Shown here in pieces: positions 1-8,828 of a stretch of DNA of 64,000 nt. The DNA comes from Mytilus trossulus (taxonomy: Eukaryota > Mollusca > Bivalvia > Mytilida > Mytilidae). Under the pieces are notes generated by a model that was not told the DNA's origin, ran no database searches, and saw only the letters and a program-made list of their open reading frames with translations. Numbering within the stretch: position 1 is the stretch's first letter; each line of letters opens with the position of its first letter. The stretch lies in assembly GCF_036588685.1 (NCBI RefSeq), contig NC_086382.1:77721999-77785998 (forward strand), written 5' to 3'. The position numbers and the translations under genes were made by a program.

Positions 1-128
1 TATACTTTTGGACAGGTACTATACATTACACACACAAAAGATTGGACAAAAGTGCATGGTGCAAATTTTTTAATGTGACAAAAAGTTATAAAGAACTAAT
101 AGAGGAATTAATTGTGGTCTGTGGCCTA
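1..128 (+). repeat. Right end of a MITE, identical to 4418-4545
   Basis: The first 128 bases are identical, base for base, to 4418-4545, and in the same orientation. In the second copy they form the right end of a 456-bp element with terminal inverted repeats, ending in AATTGTGGTCTGTGGCC. The window therefore opens inside a second copy of that element, whose left part lies outside. After base 128 the two sites have unrelated sequence, so this is not a simple tandem duplication of a larger unit. Confidence 0.85.
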
Positions 129-405
129 AGAGGCTGATACCCAAATTCTTGAAAATGAAGAAAGGGCCAACTTTTTTGGCAGAAAGTCACTTCAAATGAT
201 AAATATTATTGTTTTATTGTAATTTTAATCAATTTTAATTTTTAAACTGGCAATATTATGCAATTTAAGGCATTTTTGGCCATTTTGATGCACTGAAAGC
301 CCTTTGACCCCAGTTTCAGCCCTTTCTGTCAATAATGTTGGACCCTTTTTATATTTTAATAATATATTACTACTCTATTGTCTTACAAAACATCACATCT
401 TCAAA

Positions 406-1227
406 ATGGATGCATTTTATTTGAAATATAGTCAGAAATTAACAGAAAGCTCTGCCCCTGGCTATAATGGGCAGTGTCAAATTTGGACAGGTTTATGTAC
501 ACCTAATGGCAAATATGGAGTTATTAATTGTAAATTTCCAGATGCCAGGGGGTGGAGACAAATGCATGTGCACAGGCTTGCCTACATGGTGCATCATCAG
601 AATATCATTATTGATAAAACTGATGATGTTTCGCACCTGTGCCACAATTCGAAATGCATTGCTGTCGAACATCTGTCGTTGGAACCTCATGGTTTCAACA
701 ACAGCCGGCAGTCATGCGTTTCAACCAGTTCCTGCTTGGGCCACCCAGATCCCCTCCCTCCATGCAGAGTGGAGTTGAAAATGGACAATAATAATTTGGG
801 TAAAATGATTATCGGGTACTTCTATATTTTTAATTTTACTTCTTTTTTTTTTCTGGGGCGGGCAAAAAAAATATATTTTGTTATCAGAATGGGAGGAAAA
901 AAGGAAAAGAAATTTGGAAACTACTGTACAACAACTTTAGATTCTTTTTTTAATATTTGGGTGGCCCTTAAAAGGACCTTTTATGATTCTGTTGGCTGGT
1001 GGCTCTGGTATCTCAGTCTGCAGCAGGTCTTGGAAGTTTTGGTTTGCAGTAGCTGTCATGGTCCTGGAACTGTAAGGCAGGCTGTGGATCTAGTTGACCT
1101 TTGCAGTAATAGTCATGCTTTTTATTCAGTTCTCTCCATGTCTTGTGCTCTGCAAGCCTTTCTGCATTCTGCTGCAATCTCCTTTTTTGAACTTCTGGTC
1201 TTAGTATATAATCTTGGTTATATGTAA
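406..1227 (+). CDS. His-Me finger (I-PpoI-like) zinc-binding endonuclease
   Basis: The first ATG of this frame is at 406; the frame is open further upstream but without another ATG. Residues 1-120 carry the whole signature of the I-PpoI-type His-Me finger nuclease. The catalytic His is H77 in SHLCHN and the metal-binding Asn is N98 or N99 in FNNSR. First zinc site: C24, C79, C84, H89. Second zinc site: C104, C110, H113, C120. Spacing from the catalytic His to the next ligands (+2, +7, +12, +21, +27) agrees with the I-PpoI layout as I know it. Such enzymes cut double-stranded DNA. Residues after about 125 are low-complexity and run antisense into the 3' end of the facing transposase gene, so the true end may be near 780 or reached by splicing. 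Its position beside a transposase suggests it belongs to the mobile unit; that is inference. Confidence 0.72.
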   Translation: MDAFYLKYSQKLTESSAPGYNGQCQIWTGLCTPNGKYGVINCKFPDARGWRQMHVHRLAYMVHHQNIIIDKTDDVSHLCHNSKCIAVEHLSLEPHGFNNSRQSCVSTSSCLGHPDPLPPCRVELKMDNNNLGKMIIGYFYIFNFTSFFFLGRAKKIYFVIRMGGKKEKKFGNYCTTTLDSFFNIWVALKRTFYDSVGWWLWYLSLQQVLEVLVCSSCHGPGTVRQAVDLVDLCSNSHAFYSVLSMSCALQAFLHSAAISFFELLVLVYNLGYM

Positions 1228-3004
1228 AGTCAGTGTCCATTTTCTTGAGGTAACGTTTACTTCGTTCTGAAAGTTCTACTCCTAGATTCGTACATTTAAG
1301 TTGTGTTGAGGTTCCCGGCATGTTGTTGTTTCTATGTACTCCTGAAGCAAGTCGTCCTTCCATATTTTTGGAGTAAATAACATTTTTGGGCAAATTTACA
1401 CTCAGTGCTCTATGAACTCCTTCATTTTTGTTGGTATTGTCATAAAGTTTCATGCTTTCAACAGCTGCTGTAGTTAATTTCATTTTCAGGATTTCTTGAA
1501 GTAAAAATTTATCTGTTTTATCCATTTGCAGGGCAGTGATCTGGTATGTTGCCAAGTAATGTGAACGACTCCACCAGTTGAGTGCATCATCACCTTTGCA
1601 GACAATGGAATATTCAGGACACTGGGTGCAATCACCATCATAGCAGCGGAGGGTAGCATCGAGCACTTTTGGTAAGTCTTTGCTTATTTCATTAATGTTT
1701 TTGTCATATTTCTCCATCAGCTTCTTTAGTATCATGGAGCATCTGCACTTTAGATCTTTGCTAAACACCGTCTTAAGTTGTTTATTTTCCTCTTTGGTTT
1801 TACCATGGAACATTCCCGGGCTGTATTGAGCTCGCAAAGAGGCCCTGAATTGAGACTGTCCCAAATGTACATGGTCTGCCAGTCTTTCTACTTTCCACAT
1901 TGGTTCCACAGCTGCAAGGGCTTCTTCAATACCTTTAGCTGAACGTCCATCTCCATCTGTGGTCACATACCGTACCAGACATTTCTGGAGTCCTATCTGG
2001 TTTCCCATCTCTTTTCCCAGCTCATACTCTGACAGGGCAGCAGCTCTGTATAAATTTGCTGTACATTCTTCATGACCAGGACATTCTATTGGAAAGCCTT
2101 TCCCTCTAAGCCATGCCCCTTTCCAACACATCTTATTCTGTACAACAGCAGCTACAATAAACTTTCTATCTGTTATTGTTTCTATTCCCAATGCAAAAAC
2201 TTGAGTCGCATTCTGACCAGGCTTCTTTTTACTAACTATTGTGTTGCTGTTGTATCGTGCATCCACAGTTATGTTAATTTCATTTTCTGGGACACCTCGC
2301 CTCCTATTCACTTCTTTTACAAGTTCCAGTTTATGTGCCATGTCTGTTTTGTTCAGCTTGACCATTTCAGCTGCTACTCTGCTGGATGTGCGTTGCATAC
2401 TGCTTCTACATGGTGGTGGTGTGTCTATTCCTGCAAGTAGTTGCTGCACTGTTGTATTTCCAATTGGACAGTCCTGCAAAGCAGATGCTAGGGCTACATT
2501 TGGTTGTCCTGGGTTGGGTCCTGGTTTGCCATTAGCTATTTCCTTGTACATCTTCATTCTGTCTCCAATAAAACCACAGGCTATGCATTTTAAGGTAAAC
2601 TGCCAGCAAGTTCCCCACTTTTTCTGTTCATAATAGTCAGCAATAAACATAGGACAGGATGGTGAGTCCACTTGGTGCTTATAAATATTAGTGTTGATCA
2701 AGCTTATATTTAGTTGACTGTCTATACACCTCATGCCAGAATGTAATTCTTTATTTTCTTCTCTTTTCAGGTCAGCATTATCGAGCGGTCGAAGTGTACA
2801 GATGTTACCAGTCGTCTCCATTTTGCAGTCAGACGATTTAAAAGTTTGCCGCACATAGGAAGTACTTGCACTAGCTGATTCAGGGATCTGTATTGACGTC
2901 TGGCTTCTGCTTCTACCACTGGATTTGCCTGCTTGGAAGCATCCAGGATTTCTTGGAGAGTTGTCTTTCTTTGACCATTTCTTGGTATGACCTTTAGTGA
3001 ACAT
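1013..3004 (-). CDS. Mutator/Kolobok-like DDE transposase, full length
   Basis: A 663-residue intronless frame starting at an ATG. It matches my knowledge of the 'Mutator-like transposase domain' family of animal DNA transposons. There is an N-terminal Cys-containing block (about residues 92-145, with C93, C117, C133, C140 and C143), then a conserved GPNPGQPNVALASALQ-type segment (about 161-180), then the catalytic core. Candidate catalytic acids are D248 (in VDARYN), D350 (in TTDGDGRSAKG) and E528 (in NKNEGVHR). A Cys/His cluster at about 293-314 and another at 454-469 probably bind zinc. There are no frameshifts or internal stops, so the gene may be active or only recently inactive. It converges on the His-Me endonuclease gene at its 3' end. 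The exact superfamily (Kolobok versus MULE) cannot be settled by eye. Confidence 0.82.
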   Translation of the reverse strand: MFTKGHTKKWSKKDNSPRNPGCFQAGKSSGRSRSQTSIQIPESASASTSYVRQTFKSSDCKMETTGNICTLRPLDNADLKREENKELHSGMRCIDSQLNISLINTNIYKHQVDSPSCPMFIADYYEQKKWGTCWQFTLKCIACGFIGDRMKMYKEIANGKPGPNPGQPNVALASALQDCPIGNTTVQQLLAGIDTPPPCRSSMQRTSSRVAAEMVKLNKTDMAHKLELVKEVNRRRGVPENEINITVDARYNSNTIVSKKKPGQNATQVFALGIETITDRKFIVAAVVQNKMCWKGAWLRGKGFPIECPGHEECTANLYRAAALSEYELGKEMGNQIGLQKCLVRYVTTDGDGRSAKGIEEALAAVEPMWKVERLADHVHLGQSQFRASLRAQYSPGMFHGKTKEENKQLKTVFSKDLKCRCSMILKKLMEKYDKNINEISKDLPKVLDATLRCYDGDCTQCPEYSIVCKGDDALNWWSRSHYLATYQITALQMDKTDKFLLQEILKMKLTTAAVESMKLYDNTNKNEGVHRALSVNLPKNVIYSKNMEGRLASGVHRNNNMPGTSTQLKCTNLGVELSERSKRYLKKMDTDFTYNQDYILRPEVQKRRLQQNAERLAEHKTWRELNKKHDYYCKGQLDPQPALQFQDHDSYCKPKLPRPAAD

Positions 3005-4089
3005 TTTGAAAAATTAAACTGGATCAGTTATATCCCAACTTGGACTAATGGCATAAAATTTGGACACCCTGATATTTATAATAAAGTGATGTACAATATC
3101 TGCTTTGATGTACATATTTGTTCTTTGATGCAATATGTGGTATGGTGTTACAGAGACCACCTTCTGAGGCAACTCTAAATTAAGTGTTTTCTTAACAGTA
3201 TCCAGTTAAGCCAATTATTTCATTTTCAGGGGTCCAGATTAAGATTGTTTGATCAAATCTATGAAAATATGTTTCTTAATAATTTATTGAGTAATTAATT
3301 TAACAAGAAAGCATATTGGATGTTTTCAATTAACTTTTTAAATATTTTTTGTTGTCAAATTTGATCATGTGGATGTATTTTTTAATAAAAAAAAATTCTT
3401 ACAAAAATCATTTAAAATATTTAAATCTCTTTATTGATAAAAATAAACAAATAGTTAAACTTCAATAAAAAATTTATTTGAATGTGATATTTCAAGGAAT
3501 AAAGAAATTACACTAGTTTGAAATTTTTATTACATGTAACATGACCTGGTGTTTCACATGAATATTGGTACCTCAGGTAAACAAGTCAAGTACCTGTGAA
3601 TTTTGTCTAATTATTGTTTGAGTTATATTTTACTTATTAAAGATAAGATAAGCTTATTTTTAAGATAAGTTTTGAAAGTGAGTTTTGTATTTAAGTATTT
3701 TTAAAGGAATTTTATTTAATTTAATTTAGCTAAAAAAACAAGAATTTTTGAAAAAACCCAATTTTTATTTTAAAAAACATGATTTTTTAAAAAATTTCTT
3801 TCAAATTCTTGAAATTTAGCCATTTAGCTGCTACAGACACCTTACTTTTTTAAAATATCTTGTTTAACAAGAAAGTTATTAAACTTTAACTTTTTCTAGT
3901 AGATACATGTTTTGTAAATTTCCTGCCATAAAATTCCTGTAAATTTTAACATGAGGGTAGTGTTATTAAAAGAATCAGGACTACCATAAAACTTGTCGGA
4001 TTGATTTGAAATTTTGTATGCTGGTTCGATATAGAATAAACTTAATGCATGCTAATTTTTTTGGCATTTAATTGAAGAATAAGGGTCTA
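3005..4089. other. AT-rich non-coding stretch
   Basis: Between the transposase start and the next MITE there is about 1.1 kb of very AT-rich sequence with A and T runs. I see no exon, RNA gene or clear terminal inverted repeat. It may be the 5' untranslated or terminal part of the transposase unit. Confidence 0.5.
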
Positions 4090-4545
4090 ATAGGCCCAAG
4101 ACCACAATTAATGACCCTACTTTTCGTTGTTCACGAATATAGTTCCCTTTAATTAAGGTGTATTCTTTCTTTATTTTTTTTCTTGGCCTTTCTCATTGAT
4201 TATTTAGTTTTTATGGGTTGGAAATGAAAGAAGATAGGTGAAATAAACTTTTGGTTGTTGTATTTTAACTTATTTTGATATGGAAAGAGTGATTAGGCTA
4301 AGTGCAAAAAGGTGATATTTACAGTTTTCGGAACATCTCTTGACTTGTCAATAGGGGTAGGGATGTGTATTGGCTAATTTTGTAAAAGTGATTGCTTCAA
4401 TCTTTCTGAATTTTGGATATACTTTTGGACAGGTACTATACATTACACACACAAAAGATTGGACAAAAGTGCATGGTGCAAATTTTTTAATGTGACAAAA
4501 AGTTATAAAGAACTAATAGAGGAATTAATTGTGGTCTGTGGCCTA
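4090..4545 (+). mobile_element. MITE, 456 bp, ends in GACCACAATT / AATTGTGGTC
   Basis: The left end (TAGGCCCAAGACCACAATTA) is mirrored at the right end (TAATTGTGGTCTGTGGCCTA) with two mismatches. If the TA dinucleotides are target duplications, the element proper is 4092-4543. It has no coding capacity; a short open frame at 4459 is chance. Related elements with the same ends lie at 44042-44492 and 45413-46600. The last 128 bp are identical to the start of the window. Confidence 0.75.
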
Positions 4546-4739
4546 TATAACAAAAAGTTGGTGCGCATGTGCAAAGAATCAAGTCGTATCCTTTTGATCT
4601 GTGCAAATTTTTTTCCTATTTTCATTTACACTGCCCCTATTTCTTCCTCAGGAGGGTAAGATCGTTCCATAATATCATATTGGTAATCATTTATCCACGA
4701 ATTGACTGAAATAAAAGCCTAACTAGAGCAGATAATTGA

Positions 4740-7055
4740 ATTCTACCGGAGTCACCAATGTAAACAAAGACAAAGATGGCGGCAAATACGAACTGACAGC
4801 GAACAAGTAGTGCCGAGAAGGTGTGTGTGTAGGTGGGTTCATCCTATCACCACACCCTTCTACAGCTACAGCTCATCATGTTATGCCTCATCATATTCAT
4901 GTCTCTGATGTCTTGCGGACAACTCCTTAAGATCACAAATACTGTAGACCATCATGAATATCCTCAATTCACCATTATTAACAGGAATAATATACCAGAC
5001 CATCAGATTATCCTGGCAAACCTCAGATCACATATAACTCTTAAAAATAAAAATGGATTTTCATATGAAACACATGGAAAACAAACATATCATCTTGCAT
5101 ATTTATCCATGCTACTAATCATGGCAAACGATATAAACCTAAATCCAGGTCCAGACACAACATTATTTCTATGCGGAACCTGTGACGAACCTGTTACATG
5201 GGAAGACAAAGGTATCATGTGTGATACTTGTAACCAGTGGTACCATACCACCTGTCAATCAGTTAGCTCTCGAACATACAACATCTTAGTAGAGGACAGT
5301 GCAATAGCTTGGGACTGCCTTATCTGTGACTGTCCTAATTACAGCTCAGTTTGCTTTGACATAGTATTATCTACTTCAAATTCATTTAGTATTTTATCAG
5401 ATACATCTCTCCAGAGTCCACTTCCATCTGATTGTATCAAACCTATTCACGCATCAACACCAGACAGAAAGAAGCAGGATAAAAGTCCAAAAAGTGTACC
5501 TATTAAGATGCTCACAGTAAATTTTCAGTCCATCAAATCAAAGCAAGGACTAATTAAGAACTTAGTTGAAAGCACCAAACCAGATATTGTCCTAGGAACA
5601 GAAACCTGGATAGATTCATCTGTAAAAGATAACCAGATTTTTCCACCAAATTATAACATCTACAGAAATGACCGCAACATGAAAGGAGGCGGGGTGCTAA
5701 TAGCAATAAATCATGACCATCTAAGCACACCTGTACCTGAGCTACACACAAACTGCGAGATTGTTTGGGCTAAAATCAGTCTAGCTGGTAGTAAAGACTT
5801 GTATCTTGCATCCTACTACAACCCTAAAACATCAAATGAGGAAAGCATTGAAGAACTTGGGCGAAGTCTTGAAAAAGTAAACGCTACAAAGAATGCCTTT
5901 ATAATTGTTGGTGGCGACTTTAACCTCCCTGGCTGGAACTGGATAACAAGAACCCTGAAACCAGAATCAACATGTCAGAAAAACCACTACAAGTTTGGCG
6001 ACATTCTTGACGACAATGGACTTGTTCAACTAGTGGAGGAACCAACAAGAGGCCCTAACACGCTAGACCTAGTGATTACGAACAATCCAACACGCTTCAC
6101 ACGCACCAAAGTTATACCTGGGGTTTCAGACCACGACATTGTCTTCAGCGAAATAGACACCAAGCCTTTAACTAGAAAACAAAAACCACGGAACATCCCC
6201 TTATACAGGAAGGCAAACTGGGAAACCATCAAAGAGGAAATGATCCAAACCCACGAAAAGATCAGAAATCTAGCCTCAAATTGAAGTTCAGCGGAAGAAC
6301 TCTGGTTATTATTCAAAACCCAGGTCAACCAAAGTGTAATAAACCATATCCCGCACAAGATAGCAAAACAGAAAGATAGCCTCCCTTGGCTAACACCAAA
6401 TGTACGTAAACTAATACGCCGCCGTGACAGACTATACAAAAGAAAGAAAAAGTCAGCAGATCCTAAGATAACATCCAAATTCAAAGAAGCCAGGCAAAAA
6501 GTACAGAAAGAACTACGTCGTGCATATTGGAAGTATATAGAAAACATAGTAACACCTCAAGAAGAAACCCAACAACACAGCAATATAAAACGCTTCTGGA
6601 CTTATATTAAACATATGAAGACTGATAGCAGCGGCGTGGCACCACTACGTAGTGACGGAGTACTACACTCGCATCCTGTGGACCAAGCTACAATTCTGAA
6701 TAAGCAGTTTCAGTCTGCATTCTCCTCCAAGGAAACATATAGTCCAGAAAAATTCAAATCTCGCTGTAACATGCCAGGTCAATACCCTTCTGCTGAGGAT
6801 CTAATTTTTACAGAAAATGGAGTACTGAAACTACTTACAAAAATAAATCCAAATAAAGCTTCAGGACCAGACAATCTAAAACCAAGAATACTAAAAGAAC
6901 TTGCAACTGAGATAGCCCCAATTCTAACTATCATCTTTACAACATCACTTAATACTGGGGAAGTACCATCTGACTGGAAGAACGCCAACGTAAGTCCAGT
7001 CTTCAAGAAAGGAGAGAGATACAAGGCAGAGAATTATCGACCAATATCTCTGACT
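4740..7055 (+). mobile_element. Non-LTR retrotransposon (CR1/L2-like), 3'-truncated
   Basis: The retroelement body is defined by one reading frame that encodes a zinc finger, an APE-type endonuclease and the start of a reverse transcriptase. Homology stops abruptly after the RT segment NYRPISLT at about 7055; beyond it the frame reads unrelated residues until a stop at 7103. The 5' limit is uncertain and was set from the change in base composition before the coding frame. Loss of the 3' half is the reverse of the 5' truncation usual for this class, so a later deletion or insertion is likely. Confidence 0.75.
4878..6284 (+). CDS. Non-LTR retrotransposon ORF2, N-terminal part: 2A-like motif, PHD finger, APE endonuclease
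   Basis: Coordinates run from the first ATG; the frame is open to 4833 and perhaps earlier. A 2A-like segment (DINLNPGP) is encoded at 5130-5153. It is followed by a PHD-type Cys/His finger (CGTCDEP...[12 protein letters not shown]...CLICDC) at about 5172-5330. The APE-like endonuclease follows: VNFQSI, then GTETW, then GGGVLIAI, then GGDFNLPG, ending in SDHDIV (about 5510-6150). These are the expected Asn, Glu, Asp/Asn and Ser-Asp-His catalytic blocks. The frame ends at TGA 6282-6284, but the same frame continues beyond as linker and RT sequence, so the stop is most simply a disabling mutation. The element belongs to the CR1/L2/Jockey side of the non-LTR tree; the exact clade is not determined. 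Confidence 0.75.
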   Translation: MLCLIIFMSLMSCGQLLKITNTVDHHEYPQFTIINRNNIPDHQIILANLRSHITLKNKNGFSYETHGKQTYHLAYLSMLLIMANDINLNPGPDTTLFLCGTCDEPVTWEDKGIMCDTCNQWYHTTCQSVSSRTYNILVEDSAIAWDCLICDCPNYSSVCFDIVLSTSNSFSILSDTSLQSPLPSDCIKPIHASTPDRKKQDKSPKSVPIKMLTVNFQSIKSKQGLIKNLVESTKPDIVLGTETWIDSSVKDNQIFPPNYNIYRNDRNMKGGGVLIAINHDHLSTPVPELHTNCEIVWAKISLAGSKDLYLASYYNPKTSNEESIEELGRSLEKVNATKNAFIIVGGDFNLPGWNWITRTLKPESTCQKNHYKFGDILDDNGLVQLVEEPTRGPNTLDLVITNNPTRFTRTKVIPGVSDHDIVFSEIDTKPLTRKQKPRNIPLYRKANWETIKEEMIQTHEKIRNLASN

Positions 7056-7103
7056 GTTGATTGTGGCCATTATCTGGCAGAAGCAGAAGCAGAATTACAT
7101 TAG
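6285..7103 (+). pseudogene. Reverse transcriptase fragment of the same retrotransposon
   Basis: This is the in-frame continuation after the TGA at 6282-6284. It encodes the basic linker typical of this class (about 6390-6540, rich in Arg and Lys) and then the N-terminal RT region with NKASGPDNL, DWKNANVSPVFKKG and NYRPISLT. The frame then leaves the family at about 7055 and ends at 7103. The catalytic YxDD block of this RT is absent, so this copy cannot retrotranspose by itself. Confidence 0.8.
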
Positions 7104-7301
7104 ATGTATGTTTCATTATAATACGTTATTCTGATTGGCTAATTGCACATCACATGTTATTCCGTAAGCAGTTGCATGAGACAATAACATTTCATTCATG
7201 ATGACACGAGGTCCCACAATAAAGTGCACAGGTGAATTTAAAAATTTAACTTCATGAAAATCGTGTTTTTATAATCCTAGCTAAAAAATGTAATTATAAG
7301 T

Positions 7302-7439
7302 ATTGAATGCTTCTTTTTGTAACTTTATAGGGTTGTAAAAGCGTTGACCGTGCGTACATTTTTAGAATGAGCTTCATACAAAATGTACTTCGGTCAACGC
7401 TTTTACACCCCAATAAATTTACAAAAAGAAGCATTCAAT
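7302..7439. repeat. 138-bp foldback (inverted repeat)
   Basis: The arm 7302-7350 (starting ATTGAATGCTTCTTTTTGTA and ending GCGTTGACCG) is the near-perfect reverse complement of 7391-7439 (CGGTCAACGC ... GCATTCAAT). An inner pair, GTACATTT and AAATGTAC, tightens the hairpin. It is probably the core of a non-autonomous foldback element. It lies about 250 bp past the point where the LINE is cut off. Confidence 0.8.
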
Positions 7440-8818
7440 TCTTAAATAAGATTAGAGAAAGATTGGCCCTACATGGGATTCTTTGTGTATTATGAAATTA
7501 AGTAACGTAGAGTTCATTGACAAACATGGATTTGTGTTCTTTTATAGTTTGGCCAAAAGCCCGAAAATCAAGAAATAAACTTGATGTGGCTTTGAATTTT
7601 CTTACAAGAAATACTTATTCAAAGAATGACTGCAAAATTGAAAATAATTGAATAACCCATATTCCGCAAAATAAGAAACAAACTTATTAAAAATTCATAA
7701 ATACTCGGTATATGAAAAATATGCTGCATACATATGCATGGAAGATATTGTAGAGAAAAATATTGAAGGTACTAAACAAGGAACATTTTTGTATTTGCAT
7801 GCTTGCCATATAATTCGTATTTTTCTATTAAATTACATTTTTAACACACAAAATACCATTGAAATGCTGAAAGACACATTTATTATGTTTCAGTTACTAT
7901 TATCCGATTAAGAAAATTACGATTATCAAAGAAGAAAAATACCATAGAGTTACGATTATCATCCCGAATTTTTCAACGGCTATTTTCACAGCGCTTAGAC
8001 AATTCCAGTGCACCGTTACGATTCAAATATGATGTAATGGTATAGATAAACCTTGCAGCTGAGTAACTATTGACCAAAGCATGCTACATGTAAGAAAAAT
8101 GAGTGTAAAGATTTTACCTATATCTACCGTCGCCATATTGGGATAATCGTAATTGCAGTTACCATTATCTCTTTAATACCAGTGATACTACTGTTGCCTT
8201 TATTTCCTCGACACCATTTGCGAGTATGGTCTTGAGGAAATGATGATAGTCTGTCAGAAGGGGACGATAAATGGGTGACCCGTGTTAAGAGAGAGTCATA
8301 TCTCTTGCACGTTAAAGACACACTTGTAGATTTTGAAAAAGAGCAGGTCAATGCCGCTACAAGGCAGCACTCGCACCCGCAAAGTGGACAGGGATTAATA
8401 TAAGTTGATTCTCTTTATTTCCTCCAATATACTGAAGATTTACAGCAATAACACATCTCGCAAGAATCATCGACGTGACGTGGAAGGGTTGTAATACAGA
8501 CCATAAACAACAATAACATAGCATTGGTAATGGAACTAGGAATGTGTTCAAGAAGCATGAACCCGAACAAAGAGCAGAGAACTGCACAAGGCCAAAAATT
8601 GGTCTTCAACACAGCGAGACTGAAATCCCGCACCCTACAGCTGGCTGGTCCCTTTACAAAAATGTTTACTAGTTAAGTGAGAATGGACGTCACAAATAAA
8701 AAGGGTAAGGGTTCTACATTAATAAAAAGACAGTTTGTTCTCACCGAAGAAATCATTACCGACTTTACAAGGAGAGCTAATGTTATATCTGGTAAAAAGA
8801 TACAGTAGTTTATTTTTA
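7440..8818. other. Non-coding stretch with a dispersed-repeat segment
   Basis: No exon or RNA gene is visible. At 7880-8170 the word ttacgattatc/gataatcgtaa recurs on both strands. At about 8440-8690 (minus orientation) there is sequence resembling a repeat common in mussels, with a 'gttgaagacc ... ggtcgggtt ... gacacattcc' layout. Short open frames here have no recognisable content. Confidence 0.4.
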
Positions 8819-8828
8819 ATCATAACAA

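Noticed and set aside
4459..4659. 66-codon open frame after the second MITE copy
   Set aside because: It starts inside the MITE right end and has no recognisable content.
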